Positions 39,965 to 49,869 of a DNA stretch of 51,729 bases are shown here, piece by piece. Under the pieces are notes generated by a model. That model did not search any database. It saw only the letters and a program-made list of their open reading frames with translations, and was not told the origin of the DNA. Numbering within the stretch: the stretch's first letter is position 1; each line of letters starts with the position of its first letter. Position numbers and translations under genes: made by a program. The DNA lies in the NCBI RefSeq assembly GCF_022829405.1, contig NZ_JAKSXW010000072.1, positions 1-51,729 on the forward strand. Reading direction: 5' to 3'. The stretch comes from Methylobacterium sp. J-076. Its GTDB lineage: Bacteria; Pseudomonadota; Alphaproteobacteria; Rhizobiales; Beijerinckiaceae.

Positions 39965-40756
39965 ATGAGCCTCCTCGACGCGGTCTCGAACTCGACCAGC
40001 GGCCTGTCCGCCCAGGCCTTCGCGCTGAACAACATCTCCGGCAACATCGCCAACAGCGCGACGGCGGGGTTCAAGAGCACCGAGACCCACTTCGCCGACC
40101 TGCTGGCCGAGACCGAGGCCGGCAGCCAGGCGGCGGGGGGCGTCTCCCTCAGCACCCGCTCCAGCCTGCAATTGCAGGGCACGGTCGCCTCGACGGGGGT
40201 CTCGACCAACCTCGCGATCTCGGGCGAGGGCTACTTCATCGTGAAGCCGAACACCGGCTCGGCGAACGCCCCGAGCTTCGGCGGCCAGACGGGCTACACC
40301 CGCCGGGGCGACTTCGCGGCGGATGCCAACGGCTACCTCGTGAACGGCGCCGGCTACTACCTGTTCGCCGGCCCCTCGGCGAGCACGCCCATCCAGGTCG
40401 CCACCGGCTCTTCCGCCCCGACGACCCTCGCGGTCTCGTCGGCCGGCGCCCTCACCGCCACCCACGCCGACGGCAGCACGACGAGCCTCGGGACGATGAC
40501 GCTGGCCCAGTTCGACGGGCCGGAGAACCTCGCCCCCCTCGACGGCGGCACCTACCTCGCCACCGACCGCTCCGGCCCCCCCGCCTACGGCTTCGCCGGG
40601 GCGAGCGTGACGGCCGGCGCCGTCGAGCAATCGAACGCCAGCCTCTCGGACCAGTTCGCCAAGATGATCGAGACGCAGCAGGCCTACAGCGCCAACACCA
40701 AGGTCCTGAACGCCGCCAACGAGATGCTGCAGGACGTGATCACGATGTACGTGTGA
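39965..40756 (+). CDS. Flagellar hook-basal body protein (FlgE/FlgF/FlgG family)
   Basis: This 263-residue protein has the rod/hook N-terminal signature (SNSTSGLSAQAFALNNISGN IANSATAGFKSTETHFADLL) and the C-terminal one (SNASLSDQFAKMIETQQAYS ANTKVLNAANEMLQDVITMY). Between them it has AISGEGYFIV and GYTRRGDFAADANGYLVN. It is short for FlgE and closer in size to FlgF/FlgG, so the exact subunit is not called. The export apparatus recognises the N-terminus. No other flagellar gene is in the window; it stands alone after a 167-bp spacer. Confidence 0.88.
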   Translation: MSLLDAVSNSTSGLSAQAFALNNISGNIANSATAGFKSTETHFADLLAETEAGSQAAGGVSLSTRSSLQLQGTVASTGVSTNLAISGEGYFIVKPNTGSANAPSFGGQTGYTRRGDFAADANGYLVNGAGYYLFAGPSASTPIQVATGSSAPTTLAVSSAGALTATHADGSTTSLGTMTLAQFDGPENLAPLDGGTYLATDRSGPPAYGFAGASVTAGAVEQSNASLSDQFAKMIETQQAYSANTKVLNAANEMLQDVITMYV

Positions 40757-40798
40757 GGCGCCTTGCCCCGTGCTCCCCTCGCGCCGACGGGAGCGGCG

Positions 40799-42361
40799 TC
40801 ACAGGAACTTGAGCGGGTCCGTCTCGGGCGGCGGGGGGGCGACGTCGTTGCGGTTCCACCAGCCGCCGCCGAGCGCCACGAACAGGGCCGCCGTGTCGGC
40901 GTATTGCGTGGCCCGGGCCGCGGCCGAGGTCACCAGGGCCGAGAGGTAGCCCTGCTGGGCGATCAGCACCTGCGACGAGTTGACGGCGCCGGCCGTGTAC
41001 TGCTTGCGGATCAGCTCCAGGCTCTGGCCCGTGGCCCGCTCGGCGGCCTGGGCGGCGGCCACCGCCCGGGCGTCCGCCTGGAGGGCGCGCAGCGCATCCG
41101 CCACGTTCTGGAAGGCCGTGATCACGATGGCCTTGTACTGGGCCTGGGCCTGGGTCAGCCCCTCCTCCGCCGCCCGCTGGCGCCGGAACAGGGTGCCGGC
41201 GTCGAAGAGCGGCGCCGTCGCCTGCCCGATGATGGTGAAGAAGGACGCGCCGGGGTTCACCACCTGGGGCAAGCGCACGGCGCTCGATCCGCCCGTGACG
41301 GAGATGTTGAACTGCGGCAGACGGTTGGCCACCGACACGCCGACATTGGCCGAGGCCTGCTGCACCAGCGCCTCGGCGGCCTTCACGTCCGGCCGCTGCT
41401 GGACGAGGCGCGAGGGCAGGCTCACCGGCAGGCGGGTCGGCAGGCGCAGGCTCGCCAGGGTGAAGGTCTCGGACACCTCGTCCGAGGGCAGGCGCCCGGC
41501 CAGCGCGGTCAGCAGATCGCGCTGGATGGCGAGCTGCTTCTCCAGCGGCGGCAGCAATTGCTGCGAGAGGGCCAGCGCCGCCTGCTGCTGCACCACGTCC
41601 GCCCCGGCGATCTGCCCGAGGGAGAGCTGCTTGTTGTAGAGGCCGAGCACCTCGGTCTGGGCCTGGATCACCTTCTTCGTGGCGTCGATCTGCGCCCGCA
41701 GGGACGCCTCCTGGATCGCCGCGGCGACCACGTTGGCGGTGAGGCTCAGATAGGCCGCCTCCAGCTGGAAGCGCTGGTTCTCGGTGGTCGCCTCCAGGGA
41801 TTCGATCTGGCGCCGATTCAGGCCGAACACGTCCGGGTTGTAGGAGACGACGGCCTGGGGGGTGAACAGCGAGTAGAGGTAGCGCGTCTGGTTCTGCAGG
41901 GGCGATTGCAGGTCGAGCCCCGGCGCCATCGCCTCCTGGGCGAGGGGCGTGGCGGTCAGGCTCGGGTACAGGGTGCCCTTCTGCGCCAGCACGTTCTGCT
42001 GGGCGATGCGCAGCCCCGCCTGGGCCGCCTCGAGGTTCGGGTTGTTGGCGAGGGCCTGCGCCACGAGGCGGTTGAGGGCCTTCGAGTGGAACAGGGTCCA
42101 CCACTCGCCGGGGATGTCCGCCCCCGCGGCGAAGCTCTGGTCGGCCGAGCCGCCCTGGCGGGTGCGCACGGTGTCGGCGGCCGAGGGATTGGCCAGGGGC
42201 TCCCTCGTGTAGCGGGAGACCGGGGGGGCCTCGGGCGGCACGAAGGTCGGCCCCACCGCGCAGGCGGACAGGCAGGCCGCCCCCAGGGCTCCGGCGGCCA
42301 AGCCGCGCGTCATCCGGGCCGCCGCACCCCGTGCGGCGCCGTTCCGGCCCGTCCTCGTCAT
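40799..42361 (-). CDS. RND efflux outer-membrane factor (NodT/OprM family lipoprotein)
   Basis: This 520-residue outer-membrane channel protein has a lipoprotein signal (LAAGALGAACLSACAVGPTF, lipobox LSAC) after a basic N-terminus. Its two OEP repeats begin around PNLEAAQAGLRIAQQNVLAQ and RPDVKAAEALVQQASANVGV and contain the long helices that cross the periplasm. It forms the exit duct for the adjacent heavy-metal type pump. Two ATGs (42361, 42364) are adjacent and another lies at 42313; the exact start is uncertain. It is the third gene of the efflux operon, 148 nt after the pump. Confidence 0.92.
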   Translation of the reverse strand: MTRTGRNGAARGAAARMTRGLAAGALGAACLSACAVGPTFVPPEAPPVSRYTREPLANPSAADTVRTRQGGSADQSFAAGADIPGEWWTLFHSKALNRLVAQALANNPNLEAAQAGLRIAQQNVLAQKGTLYPSLTATPLAQEAMAPGLDLQSPLQNQTRYLYSLFTPQAVVSYNPDVFGLNRRQIESLEATTENQRFQLEAAYLSLTANVVAAAIQEASLRAQIDATKKVIQAQTEVLGLYNKQLSLGQIAGADVVQQQAALALSQQLLPPLEKQLAIQRDLLTALAGRLPSDEVSETFTLASLRLPTRLPVSLPSRLVQQRPDVKAAEALVQQASANVGVSVANRLPQFNISVTGGSSAVRLPQVVNPGASFFTIIGQATAPLFDAGTLFRRQRAAEEGLTQAQAQYKAIVITAFQNVADALRALQADARAVAAAQAAERATGQSLELIRKQYTAGAVNSSQVLIAQQGYLSALVTSAAARATQYADTAALFVALGGGWWNRNDVAPPPPETDPLKFL

Positions 42362-42509
42362 CATGCCCCCGCCGTGGCCGAACCCGCGCTCCAGCCCCGC
42401 CGGAGCAGGGCCATCGGCGTCGCCGGTGTCAATGCCGGCCCCCGCCGGGGGCCGCGCGCGCGCCGCGCCTGTGTCCGGCCGGACACGCGGCGCCCCATGC
42501 CCCCCGCCA

Positions 42510-45500
42510 TCACGCCGCCATCCGGTGTTCGCGCAGCGCCCGGGCGTCGGCATTGGTCTTCCGCCGGGAGAACAGGGAGATCAGGATCGGCACGATCACC
42601 AGAATCAGGTTCGGCGCCAGGGTGATGCCCCCGACCACCACCAGGGCGAGCGGCTTCTGCACCTGCGAGCCGATGCCCGTGGAGACCGCCGCGGGCAGCA
42701 GGCCGACGCAGGCGGCGACGCAGGTCATCATCACCGGGCGCATCCGCACCACGGCGGCGTGCCAGATCGCCTCGCCGCGCTCCCAGCCCTCCTCGAGGAG
42801 CTGGTTGTAGTAGGCCAGCAGGATCACCCCCTCCATGGTCGAGATGCCGAACAGGGCGATGAAGCCGATCGCCGCCGAGATCGAGAACGGCGTGCCGGTG
42901 GCGAACAGGGCGAAGATGCCGCCGATCATCGCCATCGGGATCACCGAGAGCGTCAGCAGCATGTCGGTCACCGAGGAGAAGTTCACGAACAGCAGCAGCG
43001 CGATCAGCGCCAGGGTGACCGGCACCACGAGGCTCAGGCGGGTCGCCGCCTCGGTGAGGTTCGTGAACTGCCCGACCCACTCCATGTGGTAGCCGGAGGG
43101 CAGGTCCACCTCCTGCTCCACCCGGCGCTGGGCCTCGATCACCGTCGAGCCGAGGTCGCGCCCGCGCACCGAGAACTTCACCGGGATGTAGCGCTCCTGG
43201 TCCTCCCGGTAGATGAACGAGGCGCCCGAGACGAGGTCCACGTCGGCGATCTCGGAGAGGGGCACCTGGACCACGCCGCCGTTCGGGTTCTGGGCACCCA
43301 CCGCGATGTTGCGGATCGTGGCCAGCGACGAGCGGTACTCCTTGGCGAGGCGCACCCGCATCGGGAAGTGCCGGTCCGAGCCGTACTCGTAGAGGTCGCC
43401 CACCGTCTGGCCGCCGACCGCCGCCTGGATCGTGGTGTTCACGTCGCCGATGGACAGGCCGTAGCGGGCCGCCTTGTGCCGGTCCACGTCGATGCGCACC
43501 GTCGGCTGGCCCAGCGATTCGAACACCGACAGGTCGGTGATGCCCGGCACCGTGGCCAGCACCGCCTTCACCTGGTTGGCCGCCTTGGTGAGCTGGGCGA
43601 GGTCGGTGCCGTAGATCTTCACCGAGTTCTCGCCCTTCACCCCCGAGGCCGCCTCCTGGACGTTGTCCTCGATATACTGGGAGAAGTTGAACTCGATGCC
43701 GGGAAACTCCTGGTCGAGCTTGACGCCGAGGTCGTGGATCAGGGTCTCCTTGTCGAGGCCCTTGCGCCACTGGTCGATGGGCTTGAGCGGCGCCAGGATC
43801 TCGACGTTGAAGAAGCCGGTGGCGTCGGTGCCGTCGTTGGGCCGGCCCTGGTGGGACAGGACGGTCGTGACCTCGGGCACCTCCTGGAAGATCTTGCGCA
43901 GCCGCTGCACGTAGGCGTTGCCGGCCTCCAGGGAGATCGAGGACGGCATGGTCCCGCGGACGTAGAGGTTGCCCTCCTCCAGCTTCGGCAGGAATTCCAG
44001 GCCGAGGTGCCGGGCCGCCACCCCCGAGGCGAGCAGGATCGCCAGCATGGCGGCCAGCGTCACCACCCGGTTGCGCAGGCCGAAGCGCAGCGCCGTCTCG
44101 TGGCCGACCCGCAGCACCCGGACGATCAGGGTGTCCCGCTCCTCCACCCGCTTCGGCAGCATGATCGCCGACAGGGCCGGCGAGACGGTGAAGGTGGCGA
44201 TCAGGCCGCCGACCAGGGCGTAGGCGTAGGTCTTGGCCATCGGCCCGAAGATGTGGCCCTCGACGCCGGTCATCGTGAAGAGCGGCAGGAAGCCGACGAT
44301 GATGATGGTGGCCGAGAAGAAGATCGCCCGGTTCACCTCGGCCCCGGCGATGGCGATGGTTCCGAGCCGCCCCTTGAGGCCCCCCGGCGCCGGCTGGCCC
44401 TCCGAATGCTCGGGCTCGGCCAGGTGCCGGAACACGTTCTCGACCATGATGACGGTGGCGTCGACGATCAGCCCGAAATCGATGGCGCCGAGCGACAGGA
44501 GGTTGGCCGAATCGCCCCGCACCACGAGGATCAGGATGGCGAAGCCCAGCGCGAAGGGGATCGTCGCCGCCACGATGATCGCGCTGGTGAGGGAGCCCAG
44601 GAACAGCCACTGCACCACGAAGACCAGCACCACGCCGAAGACGAGGTTGTGCATCACCGTGTGCGTGGTGGTGTGGATCAGCCCCGAGCGGTCGTAGATC
44701 CGCTCGATCTTCACGTCCGGCGGCAGGACCGTGGAGGCGTTGATCCTGTCGATCTCGGCCTCGACCCGCTCCAGGGTCGGCAGGCTCTCGCCGCCGCGGG
44801 TCATCAGCACGATGCCCTCGACCACGTCCGCCTGGTTGTCGTGGCCGACGATGCCGAGCCGCGGGGCGTTCGACACCCGCACCTCCGCCACGTCCCGCAC
44901 CAGCACCGGCACGCCGTTGACGAGGCTGACCAGCGTGTCCCGGATGTCGTCCATGTCCCGGATCAGGCCGACGCCGCGCACCACCGCCGATTGCTGGCCG
45001 ACGTTCAGCGTCTGCCCGCCGACGTTGATCGAGGCGTTGTTCAGGGCGGTGGTGAGCTGCACCAGGGTCAGCCCCTGCGCCTGGAGCCGGTTCAGGTCGA
45101 CGGCGACCTCGAACTCCTTGGCCTTGCCGCCGAAGGCGGTCACGTCCACCACGCCGGGGATCGCCTTGAAGCGGCGCTGCAGCACCCAGTCCTGCAGGGT
45201 CTTCATGTCGGTGGGCGAGTACCCCTTCGGGCCGACGAGCTTGTAGCGCATGATCTCGCCGACCGGGCTGGTGGGCGAGATCGAGGGCTGGGCGCCGTTG
45301 GGCAGGGTGGGGGCCTGCGACAGGCGGTTCAGCACCCGCTGGAGCGCCTCCTCGTAAGTGTACTCGTAGTTGAACTGCACCTTCACGTCGGACAGGCCGA
45401 ACAGGGAGATGGTGCGCACCGTCGTCGCGTTGGGGATGCCCGCGAGCGCCACCTCCAGGGGGATCGTGATGTAGCGCTCGATCTCGTCGGCCGACTGGCC

Positions 45501-45659
45501 GGGATTCTGGGTGATGACGTCCACCAGGGGCGGCACCGGGTCCGGGTAGGCCTCGATGTTGAGGCGCGTGTAGGCGGCGTAGCCGATGGCGAGCATCAGC
45601 ACGAACAGCAGGCAGACGAGGACGCGCTGCCGGAGGGCGAAGACGATCAGGCCGTTCAT
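42510..45659 (-). CDS. RND efflux pump, heavy-metal efflux (CzcA/CusA-like) family
   Basis: This 1049-residue inner-membrane pump starts MNGLIVFALRQRVLVCLLFV. TM4 carries the HME-type motif AIDFGLIVDATVIMVENVFR, with the two Asp and one Glu of the CzcA class, instead of the DD pair of drug pumps. Later signatures include KIYGTDLAQL, VDRHKAARYGLSIGDVNTTI and GISTMEGVILLAYYNQLLEE. It probably exports divalent metals or organic cations by proton antiport. The adaptor stop is 10 nt upstream, so the two are tightly coupled. Metal specificity is not predicted. Confidence 0.93.
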   Translation of the reverse strand: MNGLIVFALRQRVLVCLLFVLMLAIGYAAYTRLNIEAYPDPVPPLVDVITQNPGQSADEIERYITIPLEVALAGIPNATTVRTISLFGLSDVKVQFNYEYTYEEALQRVLNRLSQAPTLPNGAQPSISPTSPVGEIMRYKLVGPKGYSPTDMKTLQDWVLQRRFKAIPGVVDVTAFGGKAKEFEVAVDLNRLQAQGLTLVQLTTALNNASINVGGQTLNVGQQSAVVRGVGLIRDMDDIRDTLVSLVNGVPVLVRDVAEVRVSNAPRLGIVGHDNQADVVEGIVLMTRGGESLPTLERVEAEIDRINASTVLPPDVKIERIYDRSGLIHTTTHTVMHNLVFGVVLVFVVQWLFLGSLTSAIIVAATIPFALGFAILILVVRGDSANLLSLGAIDFGLIVDATVIMVENVFRHLAEPEHSEGQPAPGGLKGRLGTIAIAGAEVNRAIFFSATIIIVGFLPLFTMTGVEGHIFGPMAKTYAYALVGGLIATFTVSPALSAIMLPKRVEERDTLIVRVLRVGHETALRFGLRNRVVTLAAMLAILLASGVAARHLGLEFLPKLEEGNLYVRGTMPSSISLEAGNAYVQRLRKIFQEVPEVTTVLSHQGRPNDGTDATGFFNVEILAPLKPIDQWRKGLDKETLIHDLGVKLDQEFPGIEFNFSQYIEDNVQEAASGVKGENSVKIYGTDLAQLTKAANQVKAVLATVPGITDLSVFESLGQPTVRIDVDRHKAARYGLSIGDVNTTIQAAVGGQTVGDLYEYGSDRHFPMRVRLAKEYRSSLATIRNIAVGAQNPNGGVVQVPLSEIADVDLVSGASFIYREDQERYIPVKFSVRGRDLGSTVIEAQRRVEQEVDLPSGYHMEWVGQFTNLTEAATRLSLVVPVTLALIALLLFVNFSSVTDMLLTLSVIPMAMIGGIFALFATGTPFSISAAIGFIALFGISTMEGVILLAYYNQLLEEGWERGEAIWHAAVVRMRPVMMTCVAACVGLLPAAVSTGIGSQVQKPLALVVVGGITLAPNLILVIVPILISLFSRRKTNADARALREHRMAA

Positions 45660-45669
45660 CGCGCCCGCC

Positions 45670-46998
45670 TCACGAGGCCTTGTCGCCGGTGGCGGCCCGG
45701 TCGATGAACAGGGCGCCGCGGGTCACGATCTGCTCGCCGGGCTGGAGGCCCGTGACGACCTGGGCGTTGTCGCCGTTGATCAGCCCGAGCTGCAGGTCGC
45801 GGGCCTCCACCGCCCCGTCCGGCCGGGCGACCCAGACATGGGTGCGCCCGCCCTCGTAGACGACCGCGCTCAGGGGCACGCTCGGGCTCGGCTCGCCCTT
45901 GCCGGTGATGATCGTGTAGGTGGCGAACATCTCCGGGCGGAGCACCCGGTCGGGATTGTCGACCTCGCTGCGCACGGCCAGGCGCCGGGTCGCCGCGTCG
46001 AGGCTGGCGGCCATGTAGTTCACCCGCGCCTTGAACACCCGGCTGCCGAAGCCCGCCACCTTCGCCTCGACCTCCTGGCCGATGCGGATCTTGGGGATCT
46101 CGCTCTCGCGCACGTTGGCGACGAGCCACACCGTGGACAGGTCGCCGATGACGAATTGCGGGTCGGCGGAGGCGCTGATGTACTGGCCGATGCCGACCTT
46201 GCGCTGGACGATGGTGCCCGCGATCGGCGCCCGGATCTGGGTCTCCGGGCTCATCGTGCCGTTCTTCTCGTAGGCGGCGATCTCCGTATCGGTCTTGCCG
46301 AGGAGCCTCAGGCGGTTCTTCACCGCATCGAGGGCGGCTTCGGCGGTCTTGAGGTCGCTCTGGGCGGCGATGACATCGTTCTGCGCGGACTGGTAGTCCT
46401 TCAGGGCCACCGCCTTGGCCTGGAACAGCTCCTGCTGCCGCGTGGCGATGGTCTGGTCCAGCTTCAGCAGGGCCTGCTGCTTCTGGAGGGTGTTGAGCGC
46501 CGCCTGATAGTCGTTCTGCGCCTGGACCATGTCCGTCGCCTCGACCACGAACAGCACGTCGCCGGCCTTCACGTCGTCTCCCGCCCGGGCCATCACCTTG
46601 GTGACGCGGCCGGCATAGGGGGAGACCACGGGCACGTTGTCGTCGTCGTTGAGGGCGATGCGGCCTTCCGCGGCCCCCTCGGGCCGGAACATCTGCGTCG
46701 CCACGGGGAGGATCTCGAAGGAGGCGCGCTGCTCCTTGCTGGGGCGGAACACCCGCTCGGTCGGCTCGGCCGTCTTCAGGTCGATCCCGGGATCCGTATT
46801 GCCCGACGCGAACAGGCCCTGGGCCGCCCCGGCGATCCGGGCGCCCCAGTCCCGCGCCTCCTCCGGCCGCAGGGCGACGAAGGCGCCGACGCCCGCGAGC
46901 ACGAGGAGCGGGACGAGGATGCGCAGCCTCCGCCGGCCGCGGGACCGCGCCGGCCGGGTGACGGCCTGATCCGATGAAAGGGGGTTGCGGGCGTCCAT
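45670..46998 (-). CDS. RND efflux periplasmic adaptor (CzcB-like)
   Basis: This 442-residue membrane fusion protein has an N-terminal anchor (RRRLRILVPLLVLAGVGAFV) and the halves of the lipoyl domain (VVSPYAGRVTKVMARAGDDV and IRAPIAGTIVQRKVGIGQYI). A long alpha-helical hairpin lies in between (about 165-250, with LFQAKAVALKDYQSAQNDVI). ATG 46998 follows a GC-rich leader; the longer frame starts inside the divergent promoter region. First gene of the adaptor-pump-channel operon. Divergent from the CobW gene. Confidence 0.91.
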   Translation of the reverse strand: MDARNPLSSDQAVTRPARSRGRRRLRILVPLLVLAGVGAFVALRPEEARDWGARIAGAAQGLFASGNTDPGIDLKTAEPTERVFRPSKEQRASFEILPVATQMFRPEGAAEGRIALNDDDNVPVVSPYAGRVTKVMARAGDDVKAGDVLFVVEATDMVQAQNDYQAALNTLQKQQALLKLDQTIATRQQELFQAKAVALKDYQSAQNDVIAAQSDLKTAEAALDAVKNRLRLLGKTDTEIAAYEKNGTMSPETQIRAPIAGTIVQRKVGIGQYISASADPQFVIGDLSTVWLVANVRESEIPKIRIGQEVEAKVAGFGSRVFKARVNYMAASLDAATRRLAVRSEVDNPDRVLRPEMFATYTIITGKGEPSPSVPLSAVVYEGGRTHVWVARPDGAVEARDLQLGLINGDNAQVVTGLQPGEQIVTRGALFIDRAATGDKAS

Positions 46999-47353
46999 GA
47001 GCGTCGTTTCAGCCGGGCAGGGAGACATCGACCGCGATTCGTGCCGCCCGTCGGTGCGAGCACTGAATCCCAGGTTAGCGCTTTTCCAAGGCAAAGGCGC
47101 GGCGCTGCCTCGTGACGGCGGTTAGAATGTCGCCTCCCGCCGGGCAAACGACGGTTTCGTGAGGGGCCGGAATGCTCGTCACCTGCGTTGTCGCCGCCAC
47201 ACCGGGAATCTGCGAGGGGGGATGGCCCGTCTGTGAGCGACCCGCATGACGCTCTCGTGACGGGGCCGGGCGCCGGCCCTTCCGTTGGCGGGATGGCGCT
47301 ACAATGTTACAGGCCGGACCCATCCGATCCTTCGCGAACCCTGGCAGGCCGAC
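46999..47353. other. Divergent promoter region of the metal efflux operon and the CobW gene
   Basis: The 355-bp stretch has no credible gene. It must hold both promoters. Near 47,298-47,313 lies GCTACAATGTTACAGGC, whose TACAAT could be a -10 element of the CobW gene. A clean palindromic metal-regulator box (such as a Zur box) is not evident. The divergent pairing suggests a shared metal signal. Confidence 0.45.
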
Positions 47354-48346
47354 ATGGCGATTTCCCCGGCGAACTCCCCGCAGACGGACGGCAAGATCCC
47401 GGTCACGGTGCTCACCGGCTACCTCGGCGCGGGCAAGACCACCCTGCTCAACCGCATCCTCACCGAGAATCACGGGCGCCGCTACGCGGTGATCGTCAAC
47501 GAGTTCGGCGAGATCGGCATCGACAACGACCTCGTCGTCGGCGCCGACGAGGAGGTGTTCGAGATGAACAACGGCTGCGTCTGCTGCACCGTGCGCGGCG
47601 ACCTGATCCGCATCATGGACGGGCTGGTGAAGCGCCGGGGCAAGTTCGACGCGATCATCGTGGAGACCACCGGCCTCGCCGACCCGGCCCCCGTCGCCCA
47701 GACCTTCTTCGTCGATCAGGATGTGGGCGACGCCGCCCGCCTCGACGCGGTGGTGACGGTGGCCGACGCCAAGTGGCTCACCGAGCGCCTGAAGGACGCC
47801 CCCGAGGCCAAGAACCAGATCGCCTTCGCGGACGTGATCCTGCTCAACAAGGCGGACCTCGTGACCCCCGCCGACCTCGACCGGGTGGAGGGCGAGATCC
47901 GCGCCATCAACCCCCTCGCCAAGCTCCACCGCACCACCAACTGCGCCGTGCCCCTGGAGGCGGTGCTGGAACGCAACGCCTTCGACCTCGACCGCATCCT
48001 GGATATCGAGCCCGACTTCCTGGAGGAGGGCCACCACCACCATCACGATTCCGAGATCCGCTCGATCTCGGCGAAGATCGAGGGCGAGGTGGACCCCGAG
48101 AAGTTCATGCCGTGGATCTCGAACCTCACGCAGGTCCAGGGGGCGGACATCCTGCGCTGCAAGGGCATCGTCGCCTTCCCGAACGAGCCGAAGCGCTTCG
48201 TCTTCCAGGGCGTGCACATGATCCTCGACGGGGACGTGCAGGGCGACTGGGGGGCGGACGAGAAGCGGGTCAGCCGCGTGGTCTTCATCGGCCGCAACCT
48301 CGACGAGGCGGCGCTCCGCGAGGAATTCGAGGCCTGCCGGGCGTAG
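47354..48346 (+). CDS. CobW/COG0523 family GTPase, putative metal chaperone
   Basis: This 330-residue G3E GTPase has Walker [10 protein letters not shown] (22-30), the metal-binding CxCC motif (C75, C77, C78 in [13 protein letters not shown]), [11 protein letters not shown] and LLNKADLV. The short His run HHHHH lies at the start of the C-terminal domain. Family members insert zinc or cobalt into client enzymes under GTP hydrolysis. The start ATG 47354 gives [10 protein letters not shown]; a longer frame begins upstream. Its divergence from a heavy-metal pump operon supports a metal-homeostasis role; which metal is unknown. Confidence 0.9.
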   Translation: MAISPANSPQTDGKIPVTVLTGYLGAGKTTLLNRILTENHGRRYAVIVNEFGEIGIDNDLVVGADEEVFEMNNGCVCCTVRGDLIRIMDGLVKRRGKFDAIIVETTGLADPAPVAQTFFVDQDVGDAARLDAVVTVADAKWLTERLKDAPEAKNQIAFADVILLNKADLVTPADLDRVEGEIRAINPLAKLHRTTNCAVPLEAVLERNAFDLDRILDIEPDFLEEGHHHHHDSEIRSISAKIEGEVDPEKFMPWISNLTQVQGADILRCKGIVAFPNEPKRFVFQGVHMILDGDVQGDWGADEKRVSRVVFIGRNLDEAALREEFEACRA

Positions 48347-48357
48347 GCGGCCCGAAT

Positions 48358-48531
48358 CCCCTCCCCCCTCCGCGGGGGAGGGTGGCCCCATGAGGGGGGC
48401 GGAAGAGGGGGGCGACGCGGCAGAACGAGGCGACGCCCCTCACCCCACACCGTGCCTTATCCGGAAGCCGGGTTCCCCTCTCCCGACCCCTGCCGACGCA
48501 GGGGCCACCCTCCCCCGCAAGACGGGGAGGG
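48358..48531. repeat. GC-rich palindromic intergenic element
   Basis: The left arm (CCCCTCCCCCCTCCGCGGGG, then GAGGGTGGCCCC) is mirrored by the right arm (GGGGCCACCCTCCCCCGCAA, then GACGGGGAGGG). The centre has partial symmetry (GGGGCGACGC / GCGACGCCCC). It fills the spacer between the convergent CobW and helicase genes and is a less exact sister of 31,357-31,511. Confidence 0.75.
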
Positions 48532-48542
48532 AGCGCGGCCTG

Positions 48543-49664
48543 TCACACCACCACCGTGATCGCCTGCGCCGCCCGGGTCAGCCCGGTGTAGAGCCACCGC
48601 GCCCGGTGCTCGCGGAAGGCGAAGGATTCGTCGAACAACGTCACCTTGTCCCACTGCGAGCCCTGCGCCTTGTGCACGGTGAGGGCGTAGCCGTAGGTGA
48701 ACTCGTCGGTCTCCCGGCGCTGGAAGAGCGGGATCTCCTCCTCCGAGCCGCTGATCATCGCCCGCAGCACCTTGATGTCCGTCGGGCGGCGGCGCAGCGC
48801 CGGGTCGTCCTCGGGCACGATGTCGAGGCGGATCATGTCGGGCCGGGGCGGGGCGCGCAGGGCGTGGACCGTCCAGGTCGAGCCGTTGAGCAGGCCCTTC
48901 ACCCGGTCGTTGCGCAGGCACACCAGCTTCTCGCCGATGGCCGGCATCGGATCGGTGTGGCCGGCGAGCTCCCGCAGGCGGCCGTTGTAGAGCCGCCGCG
49001 TCTTGTTGAGGCCGACCAACACCTGGTCGCATTCCAGCACCTCGGCGGGGTCGAGGTCGCGGCGGGAGACGACGCGGCTCTGCCCGAACTCGCCGCGCTC
49101 CAGCCGGCCGCCCTCGCGCACGGTCATCGCCATGCGCACGATCGGGTCGTCCTTGGCCTGCCGGTGGACCTCGGTGAGCATCACGTCGGGCTCGGCCTCG
49201 GTGAAGAAGCCGCCGCCGCGCACCGGGGGCAGCTGGGCCGGGTCGCCCAGCACCAGCACCGGCTTGTCGAAGGACAGGAGGTCGTTGCCGAGGTCGGAAT
49301 CGACCATCGAGCACTCGTCGATGACGATGAGGTCGGCCTTGGCCGCCGCCCCCGAGCGGTTGAGGGTGAAGCTCGGGCCGCCGCCCTCCTCCGCCTCCTT
49401 CGTGCGGTAGATCAGGGAGTGGATCGTCGCCGCGTCGTGGCAGCCCTTCTGGCGCATCACCGAGGCGGCCTTGCCGGTGAAGGCGCCGAACACCACCGCC
49501 CCGTCGACGTCCTCGGCGATGCGGCGGGCGAGGGTGGTCTTGCCGGTGCCGGCATAGCCGAACAGGCGGAACACCTGCGATCCGCCGTCCCGGCGCCACG
49601 CGTCGATCGCCTTCAGCGCCGCATCCTGCTGGGGGGCGTAGGCACCGGGCAGCGAGGCGCTCAT
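48543..49664 (-). CDS. RecD-like ATP-dependent helicase (superfamily 1B)
   Basis: This 373-residue helicase has Walker A GYAGTGKTT (36-44), FTGKAASVMRQKG (motif Ia), VIDECSMVD (Walker B), GDPAQLPPV (motif III) and the C-terminal VHKAQGSQWDKV and YTGLTRAAQ (motifs V-VI). It is a minimal SF1B enzyme without the extra N-terminal domains of RecD2 and may unwind DNA ends in repair. I chose ATG 49664; the longer frame begins inside the palindromic repeat at 49,678-49,818. No recBC genes are close. Confidence 0.9.
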   Translation of the reverse strand: MSASLPGAYAPQQDAALKAIDAWRRDGGSQVFRLFGYAGTGKTTLARRIAEDVDGAVVFGAFTGKAASVMRQKGCHDAATIHSLIYRTKEAEEGGGPSFTLNRSGAAAKADLIVIDECSMVDSDLGNDLLSFDKPVLVLGDPAQLPPVRGGGFFTEAEPDVMLTEVHRQAKDDPIVRMAMTVREGGRLERGEFGQSRVVSRRDLDPAEVLECDQVLVGLNKTRRLYNGRLRELAGHTDPMPAIGEKLVCLRNDRVKGLLNGSTWTVHALRAPPRPDMIRLDIVPEDDPALRRRPTDIKVLRAMISGSEEEIPLFQRRETDEFTYGYALTVHKAQGSQWDKVTLFDESFAFREHRARWLYTGLTRAAQAITVVV

Positions 49665-49677
49665 GCCGGCCCCACCG

Positions 49678-49818
49678 CCGTCATCGCGAGCGGAGCGAGG
49701 CGCGCCGGCGCCGCCGCCGCACACCCGTCCTTGCAAGCGCAGGGAAGCCATCCGGGGATCCGCCACAGTCTGAGGCGTCCCGCTGCCCTGGATCGCCTCC
49801 CTGCATTCGCGATGACGG
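49678..49818. repeat. Palindrome-ended repeat upstream of the helicase gene
   Basis: The exact 12-bp inverted ends CCGTCATCGCGA (49678-49689) and TCGCGATGACGG (49807-49818) bound a 141-bp element without a gene. Solo left ends occur near 27,089 and at 31,547. It occupies the helicase promoter, so it may be transcribed. Confidence 0.75.
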
Positions 49819-49869
49819 AGAGGGACGCCGAGGACCGCCCCGCTCCCCGATGACGGTGAGCAGGTCCCC

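Noticed and set aside
42363..45707. An 1114-codon open frame antisense to the metal pump
   Set aside because: Same reason: it mirrors the CzcA-like gene and has low-complexity His/Asp/Arg composition.
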